In this document: positions 11,442-19,214 of the stretch, piece after piece
How the letters are laid out: the number at the start of each line of letters is the position of its first letter
Numbering within the stretch: position 1 is the stretch's first letter
Origin: Allacma fusca
Lineage: Eukaryota; Arthropoda; Collembola; Symphypleona; Sminthuridae
Assembly: GCA_947179485.1 (NCBI GenBank)
Contig: OX359250.1
Span: 33,882,783-33,946,782 of the forward strand
Direction of reading: 5' to 3'
Length of the DNA stretch: 64,000 bases
Made by a program: the position numbers and the translations under genes
The notes under the pieces: generated by a model
What the model saw: only the letters and a program-made list of their open reading frames with translations
Databases searched by the model: none
Told to the model about the DNA's origin: nothing

Positions 11442-11958
11442 GTTCTTTTTCCTCGAGATGGTCTACTCCGTTGTATATGTGTGGAATAAGCAAAACTATT
11501 GTCCAGTTTGCTTCCGTAATTGTCGTTGCTAGTGCCAAGTGAACAACTTCACCTATTGCAATTTTCTCTACGGGGTGAACATAGTCTTCCCCTTTGGTGA
11601 TGATGTGAGGGTTGTTCTGCATCTGGCGTTGTAGGTTATTAATCTGATCCTTTGCCAAGATACTTCGCCTAGTTCGTTTGTGTGTGTCCTTAATCCCAAT
11701 ATTTGGATGACTTTGTTGATAAATTTCCCGTACTGATCTTCATACTCCTTCCAAATCTCATATTTGGTCTGCAGTGGTAACGGGATTGGTTTTGTAGTAA
11801 GTATATCGCGACTGACTGTAAAGTTTTGGCTGTTAGATGGTAACCGTCGCGTATTGCTTGTGACATTAGCCAAATAGCTTGTGGTAATTTCCGTTGGTCT
11901 CGTATCTTTTGTCGTCGTTCCTCTTCCTCAGAGGTGGGTTCAGGAGCATGTCGTTGCT
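11425..11958 (-). pseudogene. Env-like segment: furin-type site plus hydrophobic region
   Basis: Two frames, 11568-11873 and 11425-11658, share one body with a frameshift near 11700. Across the junction the second frame shows KRTRRSILAKDQINN, a basic RTRR site followed by a Gln/Asn-rich amphipathic helix, then EVVHLALATTITEANWTIVLL, a moderately hydrophobic stretch. N-x-S/T sites occur in the first frame (ANVTSNT, QNFTVS). A dibasic cleavage site between an N-glycosylation-rich part and a helix/hydrophobic part is the layout of class I envelope proteins. This is suggestive only: no conserved Env block of errantiviruses is recognised, and the MITE at 10970 cuts off the C-terminal part. Confidence 0.45.
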
Positions 11959-11959
11959 C

Positions 11960-12424
11960 TCACCCTTTCTCAGAATCTTCAGCGTCCACTTCCTTGCCTA
12001 AAGCTTCGTTCAATACTTTGACTACGGAGGTTTCATTAAGGTAATGAGCATTCCTTTGGATATCACCTGGTAATGCTATTATGTTCGGTGAGATTTCCGT
12101 TGCTGTGGGATACCCTTTGAGAAAATCTTCTAACTCCTTCTCTTCACTGGCGTTGACGGATATTATCATCCAGATTGGTCTCTGGTCTGGTAGTTGGGAC
12201 TCAATGAGTACCCCGTCCTGTGGTATCTTGACTGTCTTCAGTTGTCGGTTCCATTTCCTAACTGCATCCATGATTGAGCTGACGTAAATTCCGACTATGA
12301 CCATTCCCGTGGTACACATGCCTACGGCTCCTGCTACTCCTCGTACCACTCCGTTCTGCCAGAGTCGGTGCGCTGTGGCTGAACCGAAAGCCTGGTATCG
12401 TACGGCTAAATTTCCGACCGGTGG
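11960..12424 (-). CDS. Hypothetical protein with one TM segment
   Basis: The frame is open from about 12424 to the stop at 11960; the first Met-like codon is a GTG at 12349. Near the start is a long hydrophobic segment (VRGVAGAVGMCTTGMVIV then GIYVSSIM), followed by basic residues (RKWNRQLKTVK), which predicts a membrane span. The following 90 residues look globular (DGVLIESQLPDQRPIWMIIS) and end Asp/Glu-rich. It lies directly upstream of the furin-site frame and in phase with the 12626-13087 frame, so it may be one domain of a large membrane polyprotein. Confidence 0.45.
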   Translation of the reverse strand, partial: PPVGNLAVRYQAFGSATAHRLWQNGVVRGVAGAVGMCTTGMVIVGIYVSSIMDAVRKWNRQLKTVKIPQDGVLIESQLPDQRPIWMIISVNASEEKELEDFLKGYPTATEISPNIIALPGDIQRNAHYLNETSVVKVLNEALGKEVDAEDSEKG

Positions 12425-12625
12425 GCATTCTCATTGGCCATAAGGGTCATAGTGTCCGATTTCTTCTGAGTCCTCCTTATTTTCAAAGTCTAGGCTGACA
12501 TGGTCAAAGCCTCTTGGACTGGTTGGATTGTCAGCTTCCAATCGGGTCCACTACTGGTAATGTGATGCCCTTGTCACTGGATGTGGTCCGTATTGTCCCG
12601 TCAATTCCTTTTTCACATTGGGTTT

Positions 12626-13087
12626 TCATACAGCAGATGTTATTAAACCGAACATTAATAGAAAAGATAACCAACTGTTACCGAGGTAGGGTATAGGTCC
12701 TCCTCGTCTTCCTCCTCCTCCACGTCCCATCTCCGGCGTGTGAGGTGGGGTTTGAATTGATGAGTTTGGCTGTCCTGTTTCCTCGTCTTCACTGAGAATG
12801 ACGGTTCCGTCCTGGGGTGAGTTTGCGAAATCAGCCAAGTAAAGCTGTTGGTTACTGACAATTTCCGTGGTATCGGAAGTTACTGATGCTCCTCGATCTT
12901 TTGATCTTCTTTTTGATCTGATCACCTCGAAGTCCTCTAAACTACTGCTCTGGTCGTGCTGTTGCTCGGCCATAAATAGCTCAGATGGTGCAACTTCCAC
13001 GTTTTGTCCTGGTGAGGGTGGCATTTCTGTCGCCATTTCTGTCGATCTTGCATTTCCTGGACCGTTCTGATTCTCCTGAGTGAGCAA
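12626..13087 (-). CDS. Hypothetical protein, polar with hydrophobic C-terminus
   Basis: 153 codons. The body is polar and acidic with SKRRSKDRG as a possible nuclear-localisation-like basic patch, then a Gly-rich tract (MGRGGGGRRGG), then a hydrophobic end (NSWLSFLLMFGLITSAV) that could be a signal/anchor. The first codon of the frame is not ATG. After the stop the frame is soon interrupted again, so the hydrophobic end may originally have been the signal peptide of the env-like protein downstream. Confidence 0.45.
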   Translation of the reverse strand: MLTQENQNGPGNARSTEMATEMPPSPGQNVEVAPSELFMAEQQHDQSSSLEDFEVIRSKRRSKDRGASVTSDTTEIVSNQQLYLADFANSPQDGTVILSEDEETGQPNSSIQTPPHTPEMGRGGGGRRGGPIPYLGNSWLSFLLMFGLITSAV

Positions 13088-13096
13088 ACGCTCTAA

Positions 13097-13906
13097 CTAC
13101 CCGGATGTAACTGTTGACGTTGGAATGTTCGTTGGTTCGAAGTATGCTGGAGGTAATTGTCGGGTCTGAAGGTCTATCTTTGACTCAACACATACCAAGT
13201 GAAAGTCGTTGTCATTTCTCCACTTTATCCACTCCTGGCGAAGGCGTGCTAATTCCTCCATTAGTCCCTCTTTCTGCTTTCGCGCACTATCAGCATTAAC
13301 CTCTTGTCTGGCAAGGGTACGGATGATTCCTCCGAGATCTTTTATTCGGTTTACCATCTCTTCGTGCTTCCCTGCCTTTTTGGAGTCTTCTCCGATCTTT
13401 ATGATGTTTGTTTGCCATTTCGCCGGTGGTTGGGTTGGTACTGTGTTTTGTCCGAATAGCTCTAAGATGGTCATCTGAGCCTCCATCTTGACCTTCTTCT
13501 CCTTCCTCGCACGTTTCTTCGTATGATGTTCACATTCCTGTTGCACAACTGATCCGTTGTCGGTTTCGATCACTTGTCGTACCCTTTTACATCATTTCCG
13601 ACCACAGGTTTGGATGGGTACTGTTTCTTCCTCTTCTGAATCTGAAGAAGATTCATTTGCGGTGTCTCTGTCAGCTGGTGTAGCTGTATCCGTTGCCGTA
13701 TCCTCACTCCATGGTCTCACTGCTACTGGTGGTGGAGTCATTATGGGTACTTCCACGGCCCTTTCCTTTGGAGCGATGCAAACTGCACGCTGTGGTTTGG
13801 GTGGTCGACTATTGACCGGTATTGTTGGCGGTGGCATCTTTGTGACCGCTGTATAACTCAGCGTTGGAGCTGCTATGGCTGCTCTCAGTATTGACTCCCG
13901 TTCCAT
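13097..13906 (-). pseudogene. Hypothetical Pro-rich and coiled-coil protein split by one TGA
   Basis: A single frame with one stop at 13592-13594. The upstream part (13595-13906, ATG at 13906) is Pro/Thr-rich and ends very acidic (ESSSDSEEEETVP). The downstream part is a Lys/Glu/Gln-rich helix former (KKRARKEKKVKMEAQ, KKAGKHEEMVNRIKDL, GLMEELARLRQEWIKW) typical of a coiled coil. The upstream neighbour ends 15 bases before the ATG. Function unknown; a structural or RNA-binding role is only a guess. Confidence 0.5.
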
Positions 13907-13921
13907 ACGATCCCTGTGATC

Positions 13922-14503
13922 TCAGGGTGGTGGCGTTAGTGTTGGCGAAGGTGGTGGGGATGATACTCTCCTTCTTCTGAGACGTGCTGGACTGTCGTGT
14001 CGGTTCCTTGACCTGTCGTCCTCCCGTCGCTTTTTCCTTTCCGACGATGATCCTGATTCCCGCTTCCTGGTCCTGCTGTCTCTGGAGCTGTGTCTTTCCC
14101 TTGAACTTTCTCTTGACCTTCTTGGTCGCCTGTCCGAGCTTTCTCCGTTGGTGATGGCCCGCCCGCGGCCTCTCCCGGCTGGTACCATGTACGCCGAGTA
14201 GGCTGCGAATCTCGGAGGTTCCCTTCGTCGGTCCTCCAAGTTTCCACGTCTCAGGTCGGGTCCATAATTGTCATCAATACGTCTATTGATTCTTTGGACG
14301 GTATTATTGACCTGCTCTTCCTGTTGCGGTAGCCATTCACTAATCTCTGGGATGTTGACTCGGGTTACTCCACAGATGGGATCTGCTCCAATTACTTTCC
14401 GTGAAGAGCTCCGGCTTGTCTTCCCTCGCTCGTACTGCAACTCTGGAGTGAATGCCCATGGATCATGTTCATAATCTCCTCTTGGATTCCTTTGTCCTGG
14501 CAC
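13922..14503 (-). CDS. RS-rich (SR-like) protein, 193 aa
   Basis: Intact frame with an ATG at 14503. Residues 1-120 have an unrecognised, fairly globular part (GVTRVNIPEISEWLPQQEEQ) and a GRGRGRA patch. Residues about 120-190 are dominated by Arg and Ser in RS/SR order (RRPRRSRESSRERHSSRDSR) and finish with Ser-Pro and Pro runs. Arg-Ser tails of this kind are a property of splicing regulators and of some viral RNA-binding proteins, and they work in the nucleus through phosphorylation. There is no visible RNA recognition motif, so it is SR-like by composition only. A retroelement with many downstream genes needs spliced mRNAs, so a role in splicing or export of its RNA is a reasonable inference. 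Confidence 0.7.
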   Translation of the reverse strand: MPGQRNPRGDYEHDPWAFTPELQYERGKTSRSSSRKVIGADPICGVTRVNIPEISEWLPQQEEQVNNTVQRINRRIDDNYGPDLRRGNLEDRRREPPRFAAYSAYMVPAGRGRGRAITNGESSDRRPRRSRESSRERHSSRDSRTRKRESGSSSERKKRREDDRSRNRHDSPARLRRRRVSSPPPSPTLTPPP

Positions 14504-14529
14504 ATCCTTCTCCTGCCTATAATTTTGGA

Positions 14530-15037
14530 CTAGCCAAGGATCATCTGGCTGTCTATTACGTGTTCTACAAATAGGGGTCGTATGGGAGTGGGATTAAATT
14601 CTTGTCCTCTAAAAAGGTACACAAAATCATCTGGCGCTCGCTCGCCTTTGTCGATTTCCAGTTGCTGTTCCGGAAAACTTATTGACCCAAAAAAGTGAGG
14701 TTCTCGTCGTAATATGCGATAATCTAATGTCAATTCTCTTGATTTCCTGAGAGCTCAAATTAAAATTGAATGGGTGACTATTTCCCGTCCATCTCGTCCT
14801 TGGACGATAATCTGATTGGGTAACTTTCCGTCCACTCGGAGGACAACTTCCAATTGTCCTGTATCTGAGTTTGGAAAAAATCTTTGCCTGTGGTGACTCA
14901 CCTTCGGTTTGACTCACGTATTGAGTCCAATTCCGTGGTCGATCGTCGTCGTCCCTGTCGACGGCGGGTAGGGCGTCTTGGCGCGGGGTCTCGTTGGTTC
15001 GAGACCCGGATGCACGTGGTCCTCTGTTTTCTGTCAT
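14530..15037 (-). pseudogene. Hypothetical protein, frameshifted
   Basis: The ATG at 15037 overlaps the stop of the upstream gene (ATGA). The first frame (14627-15037) starts with a polar Arg/Asp-rich part (DALPAVDRDDDDRPRNW), and its reading degrades toward the end. A second frame ending at 14530 reads a more protein-like C-terminus (ERAPDDFVYLFRGQEFNPT). A frameshift around 14730-14770 joins them. No domain recognised. Confidence 0.5.
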
Positions 15038-15225
15038 CTGATTGCAGATAAAATACTTTGCAAAAATCTGTCTGTATGATCGTGAATGAAGTGTCGAATT
15101 CTTCGTCGACCTTGTCGTACTAGGTAACTGATGAGATTTATACGATCTCCAATTTTGAGATCAATCTCGCTTTGACCAAAACTGACACAGTTTGGTATTG
15201 TTGTTAGGTATCGGGTTGTGCTCAT
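15034..15225 (-). CDS. Hypothetical 63-aa protein, ATGA-coupled at both ends
   Basis: The ATG at 15225-15223 overlaps the TGA of the upstream coiled-coil ORF, and its own TGA at 15036-15034 overlaps the next ATG. It encodes a basic small protein (SYLVRQGRRRIRHFIHDH). The double four-base overlap is the main argument that it is real. Such ATGA junctions are used for stop-reinitiation in several eukaryotic viruses and in non-LTR elements. Confidence 0.6.
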   Translation of the reverse strand: MSTTRYLTTIPNCVSFGQSEIDLKIGDRINLISYLVRQGRRRIRHFIHDHTDRFLQSILSAIR

Positions 15226-15485
15226 TCGTCTTTAGATGGATCCAAATCTTCTCGTCCTCTTACGGGTACGAGTTGGGTATCGTCTACTTTCTCCGTTTTC
15301 TTCAGTGATTCCTCCCTGAGGTGTTTCGCTTGTTCCTGTAGCTCCCGGATTTCCTCCTGAACTTGTTGAAGTTCCCTTATGATCTGTACTTTCCGGTTTG
15401 CAAGGATCGCTGAGTGATTTTGGGTGATTTGGCGTATTTGTGCTAATTCTCTCAGGCCTTCTGGAACTGTCTTCCATGCTGACAT
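15222..15485 (-). CDS. Coiled-coil protein, 87 aa
   Basis: ATG at 15485. Residues about 20-70 form a Leu/Ile/Gln/Glu heptad pattern (IIRELQQVQEEIRELQEQ) and the tail is acidic. It ends in the ATGA overlap with the next gene. A second open frame of 85 codons (15232-15489, Ser/Thr/Pro-rich) covers almost the same bases in another phase; the coiled-coil frame is preferred because of its heptads and its coupled stop. Confidence 0.6.
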   Translation of the reverse strand: MSAWKTVPEGLRELAQIRQITQNHSAILANRKVQIIRELQQVQEEIRELQEQAKHLREESLKKTEKVDDTQLVPVRGREDLDPSKDE

Positions 15486-15526
15486 CCACTGAACTGTCCT
15501 GTTCTGTAGAAAATTCTACAGGTGTG

Positions 15527-15862
15527 CTAATGACTTCTGTATGTGTGTCTACAGAGTCTGATCCGTTTTCTTCCTCTGGTACTTTCTGGAATTCTTCGTC
15601 CTCTTCTGTAGAATTTTCTACAGGACTTCTCGTTCCGTGGGTTGTTTAAATTGTTGATTGCAGTGTTGGCTGCTCGAATCTGATTTTTCAGAATATTCTT
15701 GAGTCTCTCGGTTTGTTCTATCTCTCTCTCCACTCGTGCTATTTGCTCTCTGAACCGACTGCCTTGCGCTTGTAGGCTTTGCAGTTGCTGTCTCTGAGCT
15801 TCGCTGGGTGGGCTTGGTGTTGAGTTCCACAAAGGGGGGCTCTTCCAAGGTCTTTTGCTCAT
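15527..15862 (-). CDS. Coiled-coil protein, 111 aa
   Basis: ATG at 15862 (start MSKRPWKSPPLWNSTP). Residues about 20-75 are a helix with heptad spacing (RFREQIARVEREIEQTER), ending in an Arg-rich tail. The last part crosses an 18-base inverted repeat (15606-15623, partner 15504-15521). The 310-aa frame 15618-16550 overlaps its N-terminal two thirds in another phase. Confidence 0.5.
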   Translation of the reverse strand: MSKRPWKSPPLWNSTPSPPSEAQRQQLQSLQAQGSRFREQIARVEREIEQTERLKNILKNQIRAANTAINNLNNPRNEKSCRKFYRRGRRIPESTRGRKRIRLCRHTYRSH

Positions 15863-16550
15863 CTGAGTTAAGCAATTGTGTTGCAATATCCGCCTCTACT
15901 GAGGGCCAAGGCACCTCAACTCGTGGAGTCTCTTCTGAAGGTCCTTGATCTGCTGTTTCAATTTGTCCAGGTCCTTCTCTCTCTGACGTAGGCGGTTGAT
16001 TAAGTCTCGGTTCTGATCCCGAATTGTAAGAATTTGTCTCTCTACACTCACTGCTGTCGTCCACATTAAGTTCCAATTGATTTGGGTCTGAACTACTTAA
16101 TTGCTTAAGTGTTCTAAAGTCACTTTTGTCAATAAGTGGTTGAGTTTCTTCCTCACCTTCGGATGTTATACCTGAGCTGGTTTCAGCTGGTTTATCAAAT
16201 CCGAAATATCTTCTTTGACTTTCTGAGTCTCCTGGAGGGTTCCTCGGTGATCTCCCTCGAGTTGCTGTAGCTTGCTCAGTACTTCCTCCTGTTCCGAAAT
16301 TTGATGTAATATCCTCTGTTGGAGACGAATTTCGTTCTCCTTTGCCTTGATTAATAGGGCTTGTAATCCCTTGATGATTTGGATTAATTCTTTCTTTGTA
16401 TGTGTCATCAGTTACTTTGGTTAAGCCTCGTCTTGGGATTTCTCCGCTTGTGGGCAGAAATTTGTCGTTTGTGGATTTGTCTCCTGAAGTTGCAGTTCTA
16501 GAGCTGCGATTCTGTGTTTGATGTACTCCTCCTGGTCTATGTACTTCCAA
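15618..16550 (-). CDS. 310-aa Ser/Thr/Glu/Pro-rich frame overlapping the coiled-coil ORFs
   Basis: An uninterrupted 311-codon frame on the same strand but one phase away from the coiled-coil mini-ORFs. It is disordered and polar (GKGERNSSPTEDITSNFG, SSGITSEGEEETQPL) with no domain. Its first codon is ATG at 16550. Being open over 930 bases is unlikely by chance at average stop density, but the same bases clearly encode good heptads in the other phase, so it could be a by-product of codon bias. Both readings are listed for that reason. Confidence 0.4.
   Translation of the reverse strand: MEVHRPGGVHQTQNRSSRTATSGDKSTNDKFLPTSGEIPRRGLTKVTDDTYKERINPNHQGITSPINQGKGERNSSPTEDITSNFGTGGSTEQATATRGRSPRNPPGDSESQRRYFGFDKPAETSSGITSEGEEETQPLIDKSDFRTLKQLSSSDPNQLELNVDDSSECRETNSYNSGSEPRLNQPPTSEREGPGQIETADQGPSEETPRVEVPWPSVEADIATQLLNSDEQKTLEEPPFVELNTKPTQRSSETATAKPTSARQSVQRANSTSGERDRTNRETQEYSEKSDSSSQHCNQQFKQPTEREVL
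15896..16066 (-). CDS. Coiled-coil mini-ORF, 56 aa
   Basis: ATG at 16066, TAG at 15898-15896, in the same phase as the flanking coiled-coil mini-ORFs. It contains NRDLINRLRQREKDLDKL and LKQQIKDLQKRLHEL, clear heptads. It lies entirely inside the overlapping 310-aa frame. Confidence 0.5.
   Translation of the reverse strand: MWTTAVSVERQILTIRDQNRDLINRLRQREKDLDKLKQQIKDLQKRLHELRCLGPQ
16166..16408 (-). CDS. Coiled-coil mini-ORF, 80 aa
   Basis: ATG at 16408. Nearly the whole protein is predicted helix (ALLIKAKENEIRLQQRIL, then EEVLSKLQQLEGDHR). It lies 12 bases after the stop of the previous mini-ORF, in the same phase. Repeated short helical proteins in one phase suggest either separate small oligomerising proteins or a single long coiled coil divided by stops. 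Confidence 0.55.
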   Translation of the reverse strand: MTHTKKELIQIIKGLQALLIKAKENEIRLQQRILHQISEQEEVLSKLQQLEGDHRGTLQETQKVKEDISDLINQLKPAQV

Positions 16551-16624
16551 ACTTTTATTTGAACTAAATTTCTCTGATGTTTCAATACTCTTAGCTCGTC
16601 CCTGATTTTCTCTAGGGTTTTCAT
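16421..16624 (-). CDS. Coiled-coil mini-ORF, 67 aa
   Basis: ATG at 16624 (MKTLEKIRDELRVLKHQR). Heptads continue to about residue 45 (IKHRIAALELQLQE), then a polar tail. It is the first of four helical frames read in one phase between 16624 and 15527. Confidence 0.55.
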   Translation of the reverse strand: MKTLEKIRDELRVLKHQRNLVQIKVWKYIDQEEYIKHRIAALELQLQETNPQTTNFCPQAEKSQDEA

Positions 16625-17222
16625 TTACTTTCGAGCGAGTGAAATATGGGTAATTTTTATCTAAAAATTCCCGATTATCTGAATAATTTTCTGACGAAAA
16701 TTTCTTTCTTACTTATGTATTCCACTGTTTTTATTTGGGGTTTATACTCCGATTTCTTGCCCTTAAGGCCTTACAGAGTTTTCTTTACCTCCTTTATTCT
16801 CTTTTTAATTTATTTACAAATTGGAGCCATTCTGGCCCATTAGCTGCGTACTGTGAAGTGGGGCGGCCGCCCATTCCACACTTACTCAACCACATGTAAA
16901 CTCGTCATCATATGACTAATAACCGAAGGTAGAGGTCTAGGCCCCCGCTACGTGTGCAGTCCGCTATACATTAGCACATACAGTTTCAAAGCATATACCC
17001 GGTGTCACACACAGCATCCCCGCAGTCTTGCAAGCATGTATATCACCACACACATACGCAGACTTAGCTATAGAGAGAGAGAGTGAAATGTGAAGCTACA
17101 GGTAGAGACAGAGGATATGCAGACAAGGGAGGAGACACGGGACATGCCACGGGCACAATCTTATCCGAGATATCAGCAGTCGAAGTATATACAAATACAC
17201 CAATTCATCTTACGAATCATTA
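16625..17222 (-). other. Gap without a convincing frame
   Basis: About 600 bases. It contains a short GA run (agagagagagag at about 17072) and the G/C-rich patch ggggcggccgccc at about 16860. No inverted repeat or target duplication was found, so an inserted element cannot be shown. Possible splice or promoter sequences for downstream genes would lie here; none can be proven. Confidence 0.35.
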
Positions 17223-17774
17223 TCAGTGTACGGCACACACTACTCCTGCTGATACTCTTCCAAGAATGCGCAACATGCCTCCAGATCTCATTTGCATATC
17301 GATAGTGTATAGAGAAAGATAGAAATGACCTGAAATTATTTTGGGGTGAGCTAGAGTCGAAAGCCGACTCTTCTGCAACCTTACAGATTCACTACACCAC
17401 CAGACCGCAGGCCCGGTCGTATTCCACTGTTTGGTTGTACCTTTTCCTCCTTGAGTCGTATCTCTAGGTTGATGAGATTCCTGGTTTGGTCTCCCTCCTT
17501 CACTTGGGATGATTTGAGAGTGTGAGTAATTTTTGTCCCAAAATTCTCCTCTCTGTCGAACTGGTTGAGCTTGGTCACTTGAACTATCTGAGTAATTTTC
17601 TAATGAAAATTCTCTAGTTATTTCCTTGGTTTGAGCAGGTTGAACTTTAAAAGTCACCTTCTTGCTCGTAGTTGAATTGTTATCTGGACTGGTCGAATTC
17701 TTGAGAATTGACCGTGGCTGACTCACTGTAACTTTTCCACACTTATTCCAATTTCGTTTTGTCACTAATTCCAC
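17223..17774 (-). CDS. Hypothetical protein following integrase
   Basis: Frame starting at 17774 (MELVTKRNWNKCGKVTVS), 45 bases below the integrase stop. The first 130 residues are Ser/Thr/Gln-rich and disordered (LENYSDSSSDQAQPVRQR). The last 50 look different, with a hydrophobic end (LRILGRVSAGVVCAVH), and may be non-original sequence from the gap beyond. It may be the C-terminal extension of Pol or the first accessory protein. Confidence 0.45.
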   Translation of the reverse strand: MELVTKRNWNKCGKVTVSQPRSILKNSTSPDNNSTTSKKVTFKVQPAQTKEITREFSLENYSDSSSDQAQPVRQRGEFWDKNYSHSQIIPSEGGRPNQESHQPRDTTQGGKGTTKQWNTTGPAVWWCSESVRLQKSRLSTLAHPKIISGHFYLSLYTIDMQMRSGGMLRILGRVSAGVVCAVH

Positions 17775-17819
17775 TGTATCGGAATCTAAATCGTAACTAT
17801 ACTCGTCCTCAATGTGTTC

Positions 17820-19152
17820 TCACTGGAGGCACTTCTTAAGCCTCTCCACATTGACTTTCTGTCTCTTTTTAGTGTTCTTAAGGTCTTGAACGATATAATT
17901 GTCTTTGGCTAGAACTTCTATAACTACAAAGGGTCCTTTATAAGGATGAAGAAAGCGTTCGCTCTTCCCAACTATCCTGGTCGGTGTGAAGACTCTCACT
18001 GTGTCTCCGATGTTAAATTTAACGAACCTTCTTTTCCTATCATACCAATCCTTACTGTAGTCCTGACGTTCCCTTATCTTAGCAATGGCTTTTTCTATTC
18101 TATTAGTGGCTTCCTCAGCACTCATAAAATTTGTGTCGACGCTGCTTAAACACAATTGTAAGTTGAAATCATATATGGGTTGTCGCCTAAACATCATAAA
18201 ATAAGGAGTTTCCTTGGTCACGTCATGGTGACTGCAATTTTAAGCATTTATGAGAAACGGTAAACAACTGCACCATAGTGCTTGCTCTTTTTGAGTATAA
18301 TGACTCAGCATAGTGCTTATAGTCTGGACCATTTTTTCTATTTGTCCAACACTATTATGCCTTAGTGCTGTAGATGTAGAATGGTTTATGCCTAATCTGC
18401 GAAGTAATGCTTGAGTGATTTCCGCTCTGAATTCGGATCCTCCGTCACTCAGCAAGTTTTTAAACAGTCCGTATTTTAAAACTACTTTATGAAGCAAAAA
18501 TTCTGCTATCCTGTCAGCAGTTTTATCTGGAATTGCTTCTGCGATCACGAACTTTGAAACATAATCCTGTGCGATTATTATTTACATTCCCTTTTATGCT
18601 AATTTGCATGGGTCCAATGAGATCAATACATAGTGCATCTCCTACATTTTCTATCCGAATTGGATGAAGTAATCCTGCTGGCTTCATTCTCATGGATTTA
18701 GCTGCTTGGCAACTTTCACATGACATGACATATTTTGCTACGGAGACGTTCATTTTTCTCCAAAAATAATTTCTGTTGAGTCTAAGAAGAGTTTTCTGGA
18801 ATCCTAAATGTCCCCCGCATAGGATCCCATCATGAGCTTTTGATAGAAAGTTTCTAAGTACTCGGGGTACGTATAACTTACGCCCATCTTTATGTACTAT
18901 AGTCAGAATCCCTTCTTCATCAATTTAATATCGGCTATACTTCTCTTTGTCTCTCCAATTTAACCGATGCCGCCTCTTTATTTTGTCCATGATGAATAAA
19001 CAATCTGGATCGTACCTTTGCATCTCCTGCATGTTATGTTCCTCTAACATAGTAACTTGCTCCTCATCTTCAAGTATCCTACACAGGCTTGTGTGTGGAA
19101 GAAGTATCTTTGCTCCCTTCGCACCCCTGTAGTGCGTGAGCTCCTGGAACAA
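17820..19152 (-). pseudogene. Integrase (HHCC, catalytic core, GPY/F), frameshifted
   Basis: The N-terminal zinc motif is visible near 18700-18850: two His in a GGHLGFQKTLLRL context and CESCQAAK. The catalytic core follows: first Asp in ALCIDLIGPMQ, second in LLSDGGSEF, Glu in GQIEKMVQTI. There is a frameshift near 18570-18590 between the first and second Asp, an in-frame stop near 18925, and another shift between the core (ending 18240) and the C-terminal frame (17820-18221). The C-terminal part has LHPYKGPFVVIEV, the GPY/F module of gypsy-type integrases. Function of the family: joining the cDNA ends to chromosomal DNA; 4-bp duplications fit. This copy cannot make the full enzyme. Confidence 0.9.
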
Positions 19153-19214
19153 ATTTTATTGCTCTATTTATTGACATGTCCTCGATCTTCCGAGCGTCTT
19201 TATTCTTTTGGTCC

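Noticed and set aside
15034-15225. Idea that ATGA overlaps show a bacterial operon
   Set aside because: They sit inside an LTR element with eukaryotic signals; no ribosome-binding sites or bacterial genes are present.
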